Source of the DNA: Paramacrobiotus metropolitanus
Taxonomy: Eukaryota; Tardigrada; Eutardigrada; Parachela; Macrobiotidae
Reading direction: 5' to 3'
DNA length: 64,000 nt
NCBI RefSeq assembly: GCF_019649055.1
Contig: NW_026570231.1
Coordinates: forward strand, 496,001-560,000
The position numbers and the translations under genes are program-made. Below the pieces are notes generated by a model that did not search any database, had not been told where the DNA came from, and worked only from the letters and a program-made list of their open reading frames with translations. Positions 24,301 to 36,246 of this stretch are shown here, piece by piece; position 1 is the first letter of the stretch, and each line of letters starts with the position of its first letter.

Positions 24301-26546
24301 TTGGCATATTATTATGAACTCCTGACTCCTTTAAAGCGCGCTAGTAGCACCAGCAAAAGAACCATGCCGAAATGTAAATGTCTTTTTTGCCATAGGTGAC
24401 AGCGCTGAAAGATGGGCAAAAAGAACTGCAGAGGATGTATACCAAAATTAAAGAGTAGGGATTTGCTTTGTGTTACAGAATAATTTTCTATGTCTTTTGG
24501 TACTGAAAGCTGTTGTTTATAGTTACGAACGTAAAGGAAACACTGAGAAACTTCATACTCTACAAACTGATCTCGACAGTTTGAATGAAGAAATCAAAAA
24601 TAAGGAACAAGAAAGAAATGAGCGAGCTGAGGATTTACGGAAAATCGAAAACGATTTGCAGGGAATGAAGGTACATTCTAAATACAAGCTTTGAAAGGGG
24701 GGAACGTCTTCGATTACGGTTACTGTTTCTGGAACGTCTGATTTCTTACAGACGCGCGATCAAACGTTGAAGGATAATAAAACGTTACGTGACAAACGGG
24801 AAGAAATCAAGACTCACCAAAACACGTACGTCGGCATTGAAGAACAGCTGAAAGTGGAAGAGCCAGTCACGCTTCGGGAAGAATTTAAGGAAGTCGTATC
24901 CAAGAAGACCGCTTGCAGTGATCAGGTGTGTGCTAGAATGAGGATTATTTTACTTTTATTGGTTGTTATCCTCTTGCCTTTTGTCGTTGCAGATTAATAA
25001 TTTACAAGGACGAAAGACAGAACTGGAGCGCAGCATTCGTTCAAAAGAGAGGGAACTGGATGTGGATCACTATAAGAATGCCCGCAAACACTACGCTGAA
25101 GCTGTGGTTAAATGTCAGGTGACGAGGGGTCTTCGTGTATTACCGTATTTGTCGCATTACTGTAACTATAGGCAATTTTAAAGTTTGAACCGAGACGCTA
25201 TTAAACTACGTCTAAATGAAGAAAGCGAACGGTACAGCAAATCAGAAAGAGCTGCTCTTAATATTGAATATATTCATGCTATTGCCTTTTGAGGGCTTGT
25301 AACTGCATTGATTTGAAGAGGTTGTTACTTACTTGTATGTTGTACTAGCTCGTTCGATGGTTTTCGCGGCAGTACTTGTGTCTTGCTAACTTGAAGCTGA
25401 GCTACTGGTTATGATGAATTATAAACCATCATCTTTATTATTGCAGGTCATTGATTTTGCTATGAAAGACGTAGAAAAATTTTACAAGGCGCTGGATTAT
25501 AGCGTAATGAAGTTCCACTCAAACAAGATGGAAGAGATTAACCGGATCATACGGGAACTCTGGCAGAATACGTATCAGGGTCACGGTGAGAAAATAATTT
25601 ATTTGGTTTTATATCCAGCCAGTTTATTTGCATTAACCGTTAAATTTTTTAGATATTGACTACATTGAGATTCGGTCGGACGCTGATGAAAATGGTATCG
25701 AAGGAGAAAAAGCCCGTCGAACGTACAATTATCGGGTACATAAAAATGGTCTGATAAAATAATGTGGTAGTGGATAATCCGTTGTGTACGGTACTTCTAT
25801 GGATAGTCTTTTATTGCTTAGGTGGTGATGATCAAAGAAGATCATGCGTTGGATATGCGCGGACGCTGCAGTGCTGGGCAGCGGGTAAGGATATTTTGTG
25901 TACAGTGCAAATATTTACTCTTATCTAGTGTTGTTGTCTATCGGCTTACGATATTTCTGCACATTATGTTGCACGAAAACGGAAACAGAGTCTTTTTATG
26001 ATTTTTTCTGCACGCGCGTTTGTTCCCTGTGTGTCCCGTTCATGATGAAGAACAGGTTCCTGGAATATTATGATGTGTCGTTTTCCTTACAGGTCTTGGC
26101 ATGCTTGATCATTCGGTTGGCGTTAGCGGAAGCTTTTGCAATGAAATGTGGCGTTTTGGCACTGGATGAACCGACTACGAATTTGGACCGGGATAACATT
26201 GAACATTTGGCGAAATCTTTGTCGCTGTAAATACCTATCAGTTTTTAATGAATAATAACAGTTTTTATCATTTCGTCTCGAATTTGCAGCCTCATTCGTT
26301 CTCGGGAATATGCGCAGTTGCGCCATCGTTTCCAGCTGATTATCATTACTCATGATGCAGAATTTCTGAATGCATTGAATACAGCTGAAACTGGTATTTT
26401 GGTTGATCGCTATTACAAGATCTGGAAAGACAAGAAGTATGCACCTTTGCTAAGCAGTCTAATGTTGGTATGAAATTTTCTGATTGGTGTTATTTTGCAG
26501 TGGTCACAGTCGCTTGACGAATCTTCCCTACAATGGACACTTTTGA
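18319..26546 (+). CDS. RAD50: DNA repair ATPase RAD50
   Basis: About 36 small exons. I start at ATG 18319 (exon 18319..18346), which splices in phase to 18449..18705; a frame opening at GTG 18430 is intronic. The N-lobe has [12 protein letters not shown] and Walker A GPNGTGKT (18682-18705). Long Glu/Lys-rich coiled-coil exons follow, then the zinc hook CPTC (22973-22984) at mid-protein, the returning coil, and the C-lobe. There the signature SAGQR (25870-25884), Walker B with D-loop [12 protein letters not shown] (from 26153) and H-loop ITHD (about 26345-26356) are all present. The last exon, 26500..26546, ends [11 protein letters not shown]50 pairs with MRE11 and NBS1 in double-strand-break sensing and end tethering. 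Every catalytic motif is intact. Internal exon edges were not all resolved. Confidence 0.95.
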
Positions 26547-27071
26547 ATCTGTTCAATTTAATGTATGTTTTCTATTTGTACATTAACCATCCATTCCCTT
26601 TAAAGCGTTGTGGTTTGATGTTTCGGTAGTCTGTTGGTAGTGGATGGCGAGTCAGTTTCAGGTTCCCATGTTATTTTGTGGATGTTTTCGCTATGGAATT
26701 CTGCTCACGCTTTGGCGTTTTCGACACTGTTTGTTGGACGTATTTTTAATTTGTTCTCGCAGTCGTTTTTTTCTGTTCTTATTTTGTTGTTTGCTGGTGT
26801 CTGATACTTGCGTAGTATTAGCAGGACGTCATACTATGTAAACGTGGATAAAAGTTGCACCACGCATGGCTTATAATATCAGAGGAATGTAGGAATCAGA
26901 CTTCGCAGCCGAAATTTTTTTCTGTGTTTGATATGTTGCCTTTGATGTTCCAAGGCGTTTTATTCCCACTAATTCGAAGTCACATATCATCCACCTAAAC
27001 CAACTACACTGCTTGGACAACACGAGTCAAAGAAACACAGATTGTTAAAACCGAATAATTTGAATGAATTG
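26547..27071. other. Non-coding interval after RAD50
   Basis: AT-rich 3' flank of RAD50. A 65-codon plus-strand frame (26644-26841) is Phe/Cys/Leu-rich and unsupported. Nothing else seen. Confidence 0.4.
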
Positions 27072-27499
27072 TTAAAACTGAATACAAATGGTGAAGCTTT
27101 GCTGAAACCACTTCTTCCATAATCGATGTCGCGATGGTGTTTTGGAATCTATTTTGACAGAAAATACCGCCACTGGTGTCAGTAGAAAAAGCAGCGCGTG
27201 TAAAATTCTCGATCGGAGCGAGTATTGTATGTAAGTCAGACGTTCTGGAATGGTGATACCATAGGTACGAACTACGAACAGGATGCCAAAAAAAGCTCCA
27301 GCACTCCCTAATTCAGCTGCGTTTCGAATCAATATCCGACCTTTGAAATATAAAGCCTGTGTAAAACGAAAAAAGCCTTGATTAATGTAATTTTATGTTG
27401 TCCGGAAGTACATAAGTTGTTGCTACATACTGCTCAGTTTTTCCAGGATAATCCTGATACTTCTGGATTATGAGCAGTATAGCCTCACAAACTACTAAT
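27072..27499 (-). other. Candidate exon pair of an unknown membrane protein
   Basis: Two minus-strand blocks join in phase 0: about 27436..27497 (CEAILLIIQKYQDYPGKTEQY, acceptor near 27499, donor TAT|GTAGCA) and 27072..27388 (ALYFKGRILIRNAAELGSAG and on to the stop). The second block has two hydrophobic stretches (GAFFGILFVV and LHALLFLLTPVAVF) and a basic tail. No initiator could be placed, because the gene for CAMKMT ends at 27525 just upstream on the same strand. This may be the 3' end of a gene whose earlier exons lie within CAMKMT introns, or merely a fortuitous frame in the CAMKMT 3' UTR. No family is recognised. Confidence 0.3.
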
Positions 27500-27524
27500 A
27501 TTCCATTATTTCAGCTACTGTGGA

Positions 27525-29603
27525 TCAAGGACTTGCAGTCGTCTTATGGAGCTTGATAAGCAAAGGATAATGTAAATCCGGAATGTACGTATTGTTGGTG
27601 TTGCAGTACAGACGATGGCGATCAGACACCATGTCGTCGTACTTTTCCATAACTTGGACGATGAATTCGCTGGAAGCAGCTTGGATAAATGACTGCAATG
27701 CCGTGCCGCGCCGCGGAGAAAAAAGAAGAGCGTAACCCTACAACCGATAACTGAATTTAATGTGTTGTTAATAAGCAATTACTGTATCTGCCAAGTCTTT
27801 AGCATAACATAAAGTAACAGGTATTGATCGGCGTTTAATCACTTCCAATAATATTAAGACTAAGATTAGAATCGATAAGCCCGGAAAAATACCTTAATTA
27901 GAAAAATCAAAAATTCAAACTTTCTTAACCACCAAATCTTGATCACCCTTATTAAGGTACTGTTACAATCAGCGCCAAAAATATTCTATAACAACTTCTA
28001 CGTACCTTATCGTTCAATAAATCATAAATGCACCGAACCAGTGCTTGGTGAAATTTTTCGACAAAAATACAGTCAGCGGCAATGACGAGATCAACGCTGT
28101 GCATTAAATCTTGATAATCTTCCAATGCATCCCAGCGTAAACACCTAAGGTAAACATGAAAAGACCAATCTCTGCCTATTACCAGTACTTTACAGATTTT
28201 GAGCCCAGAAGTAATTCTGCAGTGGTATTACTCACCTAACACATATGTTTTCCGCACTGTAAAGGCCCAAACTTTTATTACGCTTGACGATTTCTTCACA
28301 ATCTGTCAACACTCAACAGGTTAAGTCTTCATAGTTCATATCAAAAAATGCGCAACATACGGACATGGTGTTTACTTTGAACACATTTAGCGTTGCCATC
28401 GGTCAGAATAACGTGACTCGTCTCCGAAGTAGCGGCAACCTACGAATTTACGAAAGAATCTATTTAGTGTTAATGGTATGCCGAAATGTGAAAAGAGTTT
28501 TCATAATCTTCCATACCATATTTGCAGCTAAGCAAGTCATTCCACCACCCAATTCACATATCCTCGCTCCGCTATAAATGTACGAAAAAAGATAGAAAAA
28601 AAAATTTCATAAAACTAACCAGAGCTTGTATTCACAACGTTCGATTTTTTCCAAAGCTCGAAATCTCGAAATATGACATTTTTGCTGCAGTTTGCTGAAT
28701 TTAACGGCACTGCCAGTTATTGACCCTACCTGAATTCTTCCCAGTGCAGCAAACAGTAAAAGGCCAAAATTTCCTCCGCCGGCCAAATGCCTATACAGAT
28801 GTTAGTCACGATCAGATTTGCCAATTACAGTAATTCGTTCCACACAAAATTTACAGATATTTCCAGTGTTGTCAAATCCAAATATATCCGATGTCGTCAT
28901 CGCGGGACTGCATCTGCCAAACAGTTTACTTGAGTTTGATTTGGGGGAACATTTACAATTTCCTCCAATCAAGTCACGAAGCTCAAAATTCAAATATATT
29001 CGCATGCGCTTTAGAAAAAAATTTTGCAAAATCACTCTAGCAGCGCAGACTCGTACTTCAAGTATAGCTGCTTTTCGGGTGGACTGTCATCAGTTTGGCA
29101 TCCAGAATGGCCATTCACTTCAGGGAGCGCCAAGGAGTTTGGCCGAGATTGAACGGAGCCACGATGCGGAACAGCAATTTTCATCCATTCGTCTCCGTTA
29201 ATGGTTTCCTTTGTTTTCCGCAGAAGATCAAAACCGCAAAAATTTCTCGCAGATATTTGGCAGGCAGTGGCATCAGCTGGGTTAGAACATCTTTTACGAG
29301 CGCGAAGTGACTACAGCAGATAGCTGTTAAAAGAACTGGCAATAACAACATTTTATCATTTTAATGATTTTGATAATTTCTGAGTTTTGCGGCCCACAAG
29401 GCAGCTAACAAGGTACGTTCTGCTGCATTACAAATTTAATCCGTATCAGCATCATAAACTAACAGGCAAAATGCTACCAATGTTTCGTGAAGTCTTGCGA
29501 AACACGATACCAATGCGATGCTTTTCATGGTTTTCATGGTAGCTACCGGACTTACCTGAGACAGAAACTTCCAGCGAATTTGAGCGTTTGTATTTGCCGA
29601 CAT
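27525..29603 (-). CDS. CAMKMT: Calmodulin-lysine N-methyltransferase
   Basis: The start exon 29556..29603 reads MSANTNAQIRWKFLSQ, resembling the human ARWKLLRQVL block. Next come 29119..29310 (ISARNFCGFDLL), about 28855..29008 (ending FGFDNTGNI), then exons with CIWPAEEILAFYCL, RICELGGGMTCLAANM (SAM-binding motif I), VILTDGN, CLRWDALEDY, VIAADCIFVEKF, and the last exon with FSPRRGTALQ and DLHYPLLIKL. Human CAMKMT has FDNTGNVCIWPSEE, CELGGGMTCLAG, LLTDGN, FAPRRG and NLHYPLL in the same order. The enzyme trimethylates Lys115 of calmodulin. The junction between exons 2 and 3 (about 29009-29118) is uncertain; the rest joins cleanly. Confidence 0.9.
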
Positions 29604-29650
29604 TTTCAAAGGCTCTCAACACTTACGCAGACAACGTCATTATCCAGCTT

Positions 29651-29956
29651 TCAGATTCCTTGAGCACATTTTACACTAACCTGACAAACAAATTTTTCAC
29701 GGTCAGTCAAAAGGTTGCCAGCTACAAATAACAGCGAAAAAAAGGGAAATAAAATTATAAAGGAAACGTCCACAGTTTGTTTTGCTTTTGACGTTACCCA
29801 CGTAACTGCCCCCTTAAAGCCGTTCACGCCTTTGATTTTCACACGATTTTTTGGGTCAAAAAATAGGGTTGACTTTAATTCATAATACATTTGTTTTTTG
29901 ATTGATCGTAGTAATAGTTTATATAATTGATCTTGGCTTGAAGAGTTATTTGCCAT
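29651..29956 (-). other. Orphan open frame with one membrane segment
   Basis: A frame from ATG 29956 begins MANNSSSQDQLYKLLL and contains one hydrophobic segment (VSFIILFPFFSLLFVAGNLL). A possible donor CAG|GTTAGT lies at 29681/29680. Just downstream is the CAMKMT start on the same strand. It could be a first exon of an unplaced gene, a short protein, or chance. Its 5' part overlaps the presumed mS27 promoter on the other strand. No family match. Confidence 0.25.
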
Positions 29957-30036
29957 TTAAAACTGTTATTTATTCTAAGGCGTCGAAACATCTTTCAAAT
30001 TTGGAAAGCTTCGGAAGATCTGGCTGCATTAACCCA

Positions 30037-32516
30037 ATGGCCCTTAACTGCCGGTTCTTTACGGCATACCGGATAGCAAGAGATCTTCGCTTTTCCTTGG
30101 CTCAGATAGGCAAGTCTGGGAATTGCGGGCTTGATGTAAATGTCACAATGGCTCCTTGTTTGCAGCCCCACGCAGATTCTACTCCCTGCTGCCATCTGCG
30201 TATCACTTGGACGATGTTTGGCGAACGCGCTTGGATACTCCGTTAATGCAGCAGCTCCGAGCAGGTGCGCTTATCATGCCGTCGGAGTTTGGAGGCAAAA
30301 TTTCGTGATAGGTTGCATTTTGCTAAATGCATATCTCTTTTCAGAGGAATTTTACGTCGAACTGCGAAAACGCTTTGAGATTACCAAAGACGCCAGTCCA
30401 CTCGATGTGGAAATTGTATGTGTGTTTTGTATTTTTATGCAGAATATTAGTCTTCAGTGTCGCGTTTGTTCTGCAGTTCGCCAATAAAGCATCGCGAAAT
30501 GAAGAAGCAAAGCATTTGGTGGAGATCTTGGAATTGTAAGCCAGTCTTCAGTCTGAAATTTGATTATCATTGTTTATAACCTTATAGGTTTGAGATTTTT
30601 AAGTGGTTCTTGATAGCTTCCGCACGTCGAATGTGACAAGTGTGTTTCGCGAAGGAATGCACCATGCCTTTGTCAGGCTGTTTTTGGAATTGGGAAATTT
30701 GGATGAACTACTAAAGATTTTAGCGAATAAGCCCAAGTATGGATTATTTTTGGACCATTTCGCTGCCAGTCTCCTGATGGATAAGTTCTTACAGTTAAAA
30801 AGACCGCAAGGTGAGGTTAGCAAAATGCGCGGGAATTTCATTTCAAATGGTGATGAGGAAAGCAGTCAGCAAGTAGAAGAAAGTGGTTAATTGGTTAATC
30901 TGTTAATATACAATAAATGTTGATACGAAATTGCTGAAAAATGTTTGTCGGCCTTTGGTAATATTTCTGATACAAGAAAGTCTACAAACTACGAGTAGAG
31001 TATTGTTTTCTGTAGGCTCGCCCAAATGCGTAATCACAAAAAATTCCACAACTTCATAAATATAAATTTATCACGTTCTAAATTTTGCAGAGGAGAATCA
31101 GTGAATAGTAAAAACATCCTTAAAAGCCATTCCTCGGAATGTGCTACTGAGGGTTTTTGCATTACATCTAAGGTAGCCACTTTGCCGTGTTGTTGTAGAT
31201 GCGGTGAGGATAGCTATTGACCAAATGCTTCAGGAGGACTTCCAGTCGCCGGTGACACGCGATTTGGCCCTGCATTGTTGTATATCGTTCCTTACAAGTG
31301 GCAGTCCCGATTGGAATCTACTTGCATCGCTAGTTGAGCCGGTTGTTGTTCCGGACACTGGAGAAGAAGTATGAATTCTGTTTCATTGTTGCCGTTTCCT
31401 ATTTAATAACGTGCCGATAAGAAACCGTTTACTGTTGCCGTTTTAGTTTTCTCTAAAAATCTGTAATTGTTTTTCGCGACAGATTATCGTCTACGTTAGG
31501 AATATCAAGAATCCATTCTTTGACGATCATTTTGATACAGCCGACCCAAAGCATTTGTTTGGGAAAACTTTATACATGGCAGGCCGTGCACATAACGATC
31601 TTCTTGGACGAAGCTGTCAACTCATCGGTCTAGGTCTGTATGAGAAATGGGATAAGTCTGCGAAGCTTCTACAGATGTGCTTAGAGAAAGGACAGGAAGG
31701 GACACTCCTAAAAGAATCGGTATTTTAATCTTTGTCATCACTGACCATGATTCCAAGAGTGTATACATGCGCGTTTCGTAGATCACAGTTGTGTATATCG
31801 TATGTTGTAGCTTGAGATATTTATGGATATCCTGAAAAACACAGAAAAGACACCTGAAGGATTTCCTGTGAAGCCGTCGCCCTTTGAAACCCAACCAATT
31901 ATTCCGGTAGTGGGTGGTATTACTCCACCGGCCCCGGTTGATCTTAACGCTCTTCTCAGAAAAGCGGAAGAAATAGGGCGTAGTATGAGCGCGAACAAAT
32001 CTCTTGTTGATGGATCGCTTCCGCAGTTAGCCGAAAAACAGGTACGAATATCCGTTTCAATTGTGGAGATTAACGCAGTAATAAAATTTAATCTGTAACC
32101 AGGTAAAAGAGACCATTGAAAGAAACTGGCAGCACGATGCAGAGAAACAGTCGGCATTATATGCCTCCTGGACATCGAGTCGTGAGACCGAAGTGGATCG
32201 GCTGATGCGTAAATTTCAGATCGAAGAACGACTGAAAGAACTCCAGACGCAGAGAAATGCTCTAACAGCCGAAGAAGAAGTTTTGTTCTTTTTCGAGCGG
32301 AAGAACGAATGGGAAAAGCTACTAACGCCTACTGCACGGCAGAATATGCTGGATGCGGAAGCAGCTGATGGATCTTCATATGACTATCGCATTGAAGATC
32401 CACAATATGCCGTTCAACAGATCCCTGAACCGAGCACCTACAGGTTCGTCCGTTGGTGGAAGAGAGACCAAGCAGCATATGATGCAAAGCAAAAGGAATT
32501 AGATTATCATCGCTAG
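30037..32516 (+). CDS. MRPS27: Mitochondrial small-subunit ribosomal protein mS27
   Basis: Nine exons: 30037..30109, 30166..30264, 30345..30415, 30477..30535, 30617..30810, 31199..31368, 31483..31719, 31811..32041, 32103..32516 (515 aa; human 414). It starts with a basic presequence (MALNCRFFTAYRIARDLRF). The PPR-like helical core includes FYSLLPSAYHLDDVW, a FFRTSNVTSVFREGMH block, and LANKPKYGLFLDHFAASLLM, which parallels human [38 protein letters not shown] follows. The C-terminal half is a Glu/Lys-rich coil. The first intron appears to use a GC donor (G|GCAAGT at 30110). mS27 is a PPR protein of the 28S mitoribosome that contacts 12S rRNA. Confidence 0.88.
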
Positions 32517-32629
32517 TAAACTCATCTGATTGCTATTTTGTTCGACTGGATTTTGGTGTACTAAAGTAATTAAAGTGTTACAGATATGACATTCAGAGGA
32601 AGCGATGCATTACATGTACAAATTATCGA

Positions 32630-33282
32630 TTAAGATTTGCTACTGAGAGAAGCAGACATTTTCTCAATTATCTTGTCATAATTGTATCTTTTACGAGGAA
32701 GCAGCTGACCGCTAGCTTTCCACACGGCCACGCGCTGTCGGTAGTAGGTTTTATCTTTTGCGCGTTTCGCCATTCGCAATTCCCAGTAACGTCCGCGCAC
32801 CGATTTCAGCAACATTTTCCGTTCGATTTCCTTCATAAGAACCACTTTATTCCAATATTCCATGGTCGTAGGGTCCAGTTCGCTTAGCGGGGGCGGTGGA
32901 CCGGTGCGCAAATTCCACAGCCAGTCGGGATATTCGTTGTCGGGCTTTAACTTGATTTCTGGTCCCTCTTTCAAATACTGACCGCCACATAGGTAATTAA
33001 CCAGTTTGTGAGGATCACTTTCTACTTCAATTTTCTTCTTTGTTACAGTCATTCCAGCCTTAAACGCTAAAAAGATGCAAAGTTAAGCAGTGAGTGCGGG
33101 TGGACGGATAGACGTTGTCACGCTGGCAGAGCCACAAATACACTAAATGCTTGCTAACCTCCTGTAGTCTTTTTTGGAGGAGGAGCACAAGTAGCAGCGT
33201 ACACTTGAAATGCTCGCCTCTGTTGATGAGAGCCACAGTCTTTAAGCACGGTGGAAACCGTCGACGTTCTTGGGGTCTCCAT
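32630..33282 (-). CDS. MRPL54: Mitochondrial large-subunit ribosomal protein mL54
   Basis: Two exons, 33159..33282 and 32630..33066, join in phase 1 (186 aa; human 138). The start METPRTSTVS begins a basic mitochondrial leader. The family core follows: KIEVESDPHKLVNYL, GGQYLKEGPEIKLKPDNEYPDWLWNL, then LDPTTMEYW and a basic region. Human mL54 has KEGPEVQLKPDSEYPDWLF and LDPETREYW-type text in the same order. The C-terminus is about 45 residues longer than usual and Arg/Lys/Tyr-rich. The gene converges on mS27, with stops 113 bases apart. Confidence 0.9.
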
Positions 33283-34061
33283 TAACGGATGCGTCCATCG
33301 CGTACGTTTAAGCTGCTGTCCCAAAACAAGTAACCCTAATCGGATAATGTCATTCATTATCCTGTTTTCTATGAAAACGAGGACGAAATCCAAATCAGCA
33401 ATCAAACTTGTACGTTGGACAGATAGCCATAAACGACCGTGAAGTGCCGTGAGAACAGACAAACATCTGAGATGAGTAACTAAAAAGCTAAATGCAAGGC
33501 ACCACCAGTTTCTCTCTACGGGGAAGCAGTCGAAGTCTGCATGCTGCAACAACAATAGCAAATGGGGAAGAAACAAAGAAAGAATATATAAAGGTAAATA
33601 AAATAGTTGAGATTTAGATCGCAAAAACCAATATTCACTACAATTCTACATCGCACTTATAGCAGCCTGAAGTCCCTATATATCCAGGATAAACAGACGA
33701 TTACAGGTTGTCAGGTCCCGGTGAGCGGAATGATGCGACACTGGCATTTGCACGTTACGAGTAGGTATCGGATTTACGATTAATTGTATAGAAGTAGTCG
33801 TAGTGATGTACAAATTGTACTTACTTACTGTACTCGTATCGATTTTACACAAGTACCGTAATGTGCTTAAATTCTGTCTAGATCCTTTTTCAGTTATCGA
33901 CGTATCGCTGAAGAAAGAAGGGAAAGCCGAAAGCGAGCCCGTTTGCCCGAGTTGGGTATTAAAATTAAATTTAATGAAGTCGTTACAACTTACAAGCACA
34001 TCTATACAGTACCTTCGGTGACCTTTTGAGTATTCGCCGGACCACACTGATCGTACTAATA
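33283..34061. other. Divergent promoter interval MRPL54 / Rab-like
   Basis: About 780 bases with two recurrent octamers (TACGAGTA 33756-33763; TACTCGTA 33831-33838). Long frames here overlap in several phases and have no splice support. Confidence 0.45.
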
Positions 34062-34829
34062 ATGCCTGACCTGCAGCATATTCAACAATATCTTTCTCTT
34101 TATCAAGACAGCAATGATGCATCTCAACCGAACTCTGGCAACAAAAAGCATTTTAACTTGAAGATTGGTGTGGTTGGACCGTCGCATGCAGGAAAAACTT
34201 CCATATGTGCTCAGATCGCTCATCAAGATTTCCCCCTAGCTTACCGTCCAACATATGGTGCCAGGTTTTACACGAAGAAAGTGCTGTTCGAACAGTTTAC
34301 GGTGGATTTCCATTTCATCGAAGTTGGTGGTAAGGAAGAAAATCAAAACGATTTTAGGGACCTTTTGGGAGAAGTTCGCGTATTTGTTTTCGTCGTGGAT
34401 CTGACCGATCAGTTATCCTTTGAGAGATTTCAATCACAGTGCGTCGACACATGGAAAAAGCAATGCGAAGACGGACTGCTTCTGGGGAACCGAAGCGATC
34501 TTGTTGCTCGAAGGCAAGTCACCACTGAAGCGGCAGAATACTTTGCTCGGGCTCTCGGAGTAGAATACCTGGAAATTTCAACCAAATCTGCAGTCCATGT
34601 GAAAGATGTGCAAAAACGCCTCGAACAGATCGCAAAAAAATTCGTTAACGTAGGATTCCGTGACAAAAGCCAAGAAAACACTGGAAAAGCAGAAGCGGTC
34701 AAACCGCATGCTCCTCCTAGAAGTCGCAAGCAACCGTCAGGGGATGTCACGGCACAAAATACACCTTCCAAAAAATCGAGTGATTTAAGGCTGAATAATG
34801 CAACGGACGACCCGGACGACGATTTTTGA
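34062..34829 (+). CDS. Intronless Rab-like small GTPase, divergent
   Basis: ATG 34062 gives 255 aa in one exon. The Ras fold begins at residue about 31: P-loop GPSHAGKTS, switch I with PTYG, strand FHFIEVGGKEE at switch II, then VFVFVVDLTDQLSFERF (Rab F motif type), the base motif NRSD in place of NKxD, and STKSA for the G5 loop. Relative to WDTAGQE, the Asp is Glu and the catalytic Gln is Lys, which in Ras-like enzymes abolishes GTP hydrolysis. The C-terminal about 60 residues are Lys/Pro/Ser-rich, end DDPDDDF, and carry no CAAX or double-Cys prenylation signal. I cannot assign a subfamily. It could be a retrogene or a regulatory pseudo-GTPase (inference). Confidence 0.8.
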   Translation: MPDLQHIQQYLSLYQDSNDASQPNSGNKKHFNLKIGVVGPSHAGKTSICAQIAHQDFPLAYRPTYGARFYTKKVLFEQFTVDFHFIEVGGKEENQNDFRDLLGEVRVFVFVVDLTDQLSFERFQSQCVDTWKKQCEDGLLLGNRSDLVARRQVTTEAAEYFARALGVEYLEISTKSAVHVKDVQKRLEQIAKKFVNVGFRDKSQENTGKAEAVKPHAPPRSRKQPSGDVTAQNTPSKKSSDLRLNNATDDPDDDF

Positions 34830-36246
34830 ACCAGGAGTCGGCTTGTATAACTTAGAAGACAAAAATTATTGTGCTTTGTGTCTCTTGTGTCTGTCATAGT
34901 GTGTGTGACTTACAATGCTTAATTATTAATCTCAGCTGTGCAATATTATACACTGACAACTATAAGCTGCAATTAACAACCCTGCGAGTACAGCACTCAT
35001 ACAAAAAAATTTACTATGATTCGCAACTTGCAGCACCAATGCAAATTGCAATAATTAACATTGTAAGTATGTTAGTTAGCTATCATGTTCTTAGCTTGTA
35101 CCGGTATACGAGTATTTGAAACCATCTGCTCCGACTTAATTGTGTTCTGGCTGACTGTATGAAATGACAAAAAATTTATTCCTAAACGGCTAACCATGCA
35201 AAATATTACTGTATATAAGCCGTAAGCGATATCAGTAAGTAGTATCGGTTCCAGCTGCAATAATAATAATTTAATTAATTTTAACAGCTGTATAAAAAAT
35301 ATTTTAGAAGTACAACTGTATGTTTATGTGTACAATTGTGTTAATCAGCAGTATTGTAAGTACTTAAATTTTAATTCACCCATTCCATGGCGCGGAAAAT
35401 AATGTAGTCAGACAGTTTAATTATTTTTTTTGATAATTTATATGTATCTCAGTATCTGTAAACTTTAGTGGAATGTGGATTATGAGAGTGAGGTTGCAAC
35501 CAGGACATTGCCAGGCCCGGCACAAGGTTTCTGAAAAGGGGGTCCCATTGCATATCCAGTGTTCTTCCAGGCATTTCCGGTTCAATCATAGACGACAGCA
35601 GTCACAGCAGCCTGCGCCTGTTTTAAATGAAACGAATGAAATGAACCTGATTTGCTTCCTGTTCGCTAATCTTGTGTAACCAACTGATTGAATTCAGCGC
35701 ACGCTGCTGTTGCCGGAATACATCGCTGTATCAGAGTTTGGACAACCGAAGCTAAAAATGTGGTGTGAAATGTGAATTCTGCAGCCTGAAGGCACTGACA
35801 GGGCAGTCAGGCACGGTATTAAAAATCCCATAAATTCCTTCCATCATACAGCAGTAAGACTGTAATAAGACTTAAGAGCACTGCTTCATTCTAAACTTTA
35901 CGGCATTATTGTTTAAAGTTCACTTGTTCTAATCCGAGATACAACGAAGAATCTTCTATTTAAGTCTACAATTTATCTACTTACCGCCTTGTGTCTACAA
36001 TCAACGCAATGGGATGCACTGTCATGCACATGAGTGAAGCTTTATGATTATTTTATCGGTGAAGGCAAAGTCGGTATCTGAACTATCTTCTGTGGTTTTC
36101 AAAGCTCTTCTTCGTGTTCTGTGCTGAGACTGTAAAACCTGCTGCAGTAAGTTAACCTTGTTTGCGAGATCCATTAAGGAGTTTCCCTTGCGAGAATACA
36201 CCTTGCCGTGTGGCAATCATTCTGACGGTGATACAGCGCAGCAATC
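34830..36246. other. Intergenic interval upstream of calcineurin B
   Basis: 1.4 kb without a supportable exon; presumably the calcineurin B promoter and 5' UTR. One TACGAGTA is at 35107-35114. The stretch 35473-35640 is more GC-rich but its 68-codon frame has no match. Confidence 0.45.

Noticed and set aside
30603-30890. Continuation of the mS27 frame beyond 30810
   Set aside because: Homology needs splicing at CAAG|GTGAGG (30810) to 31199; the trailing residues are intron.
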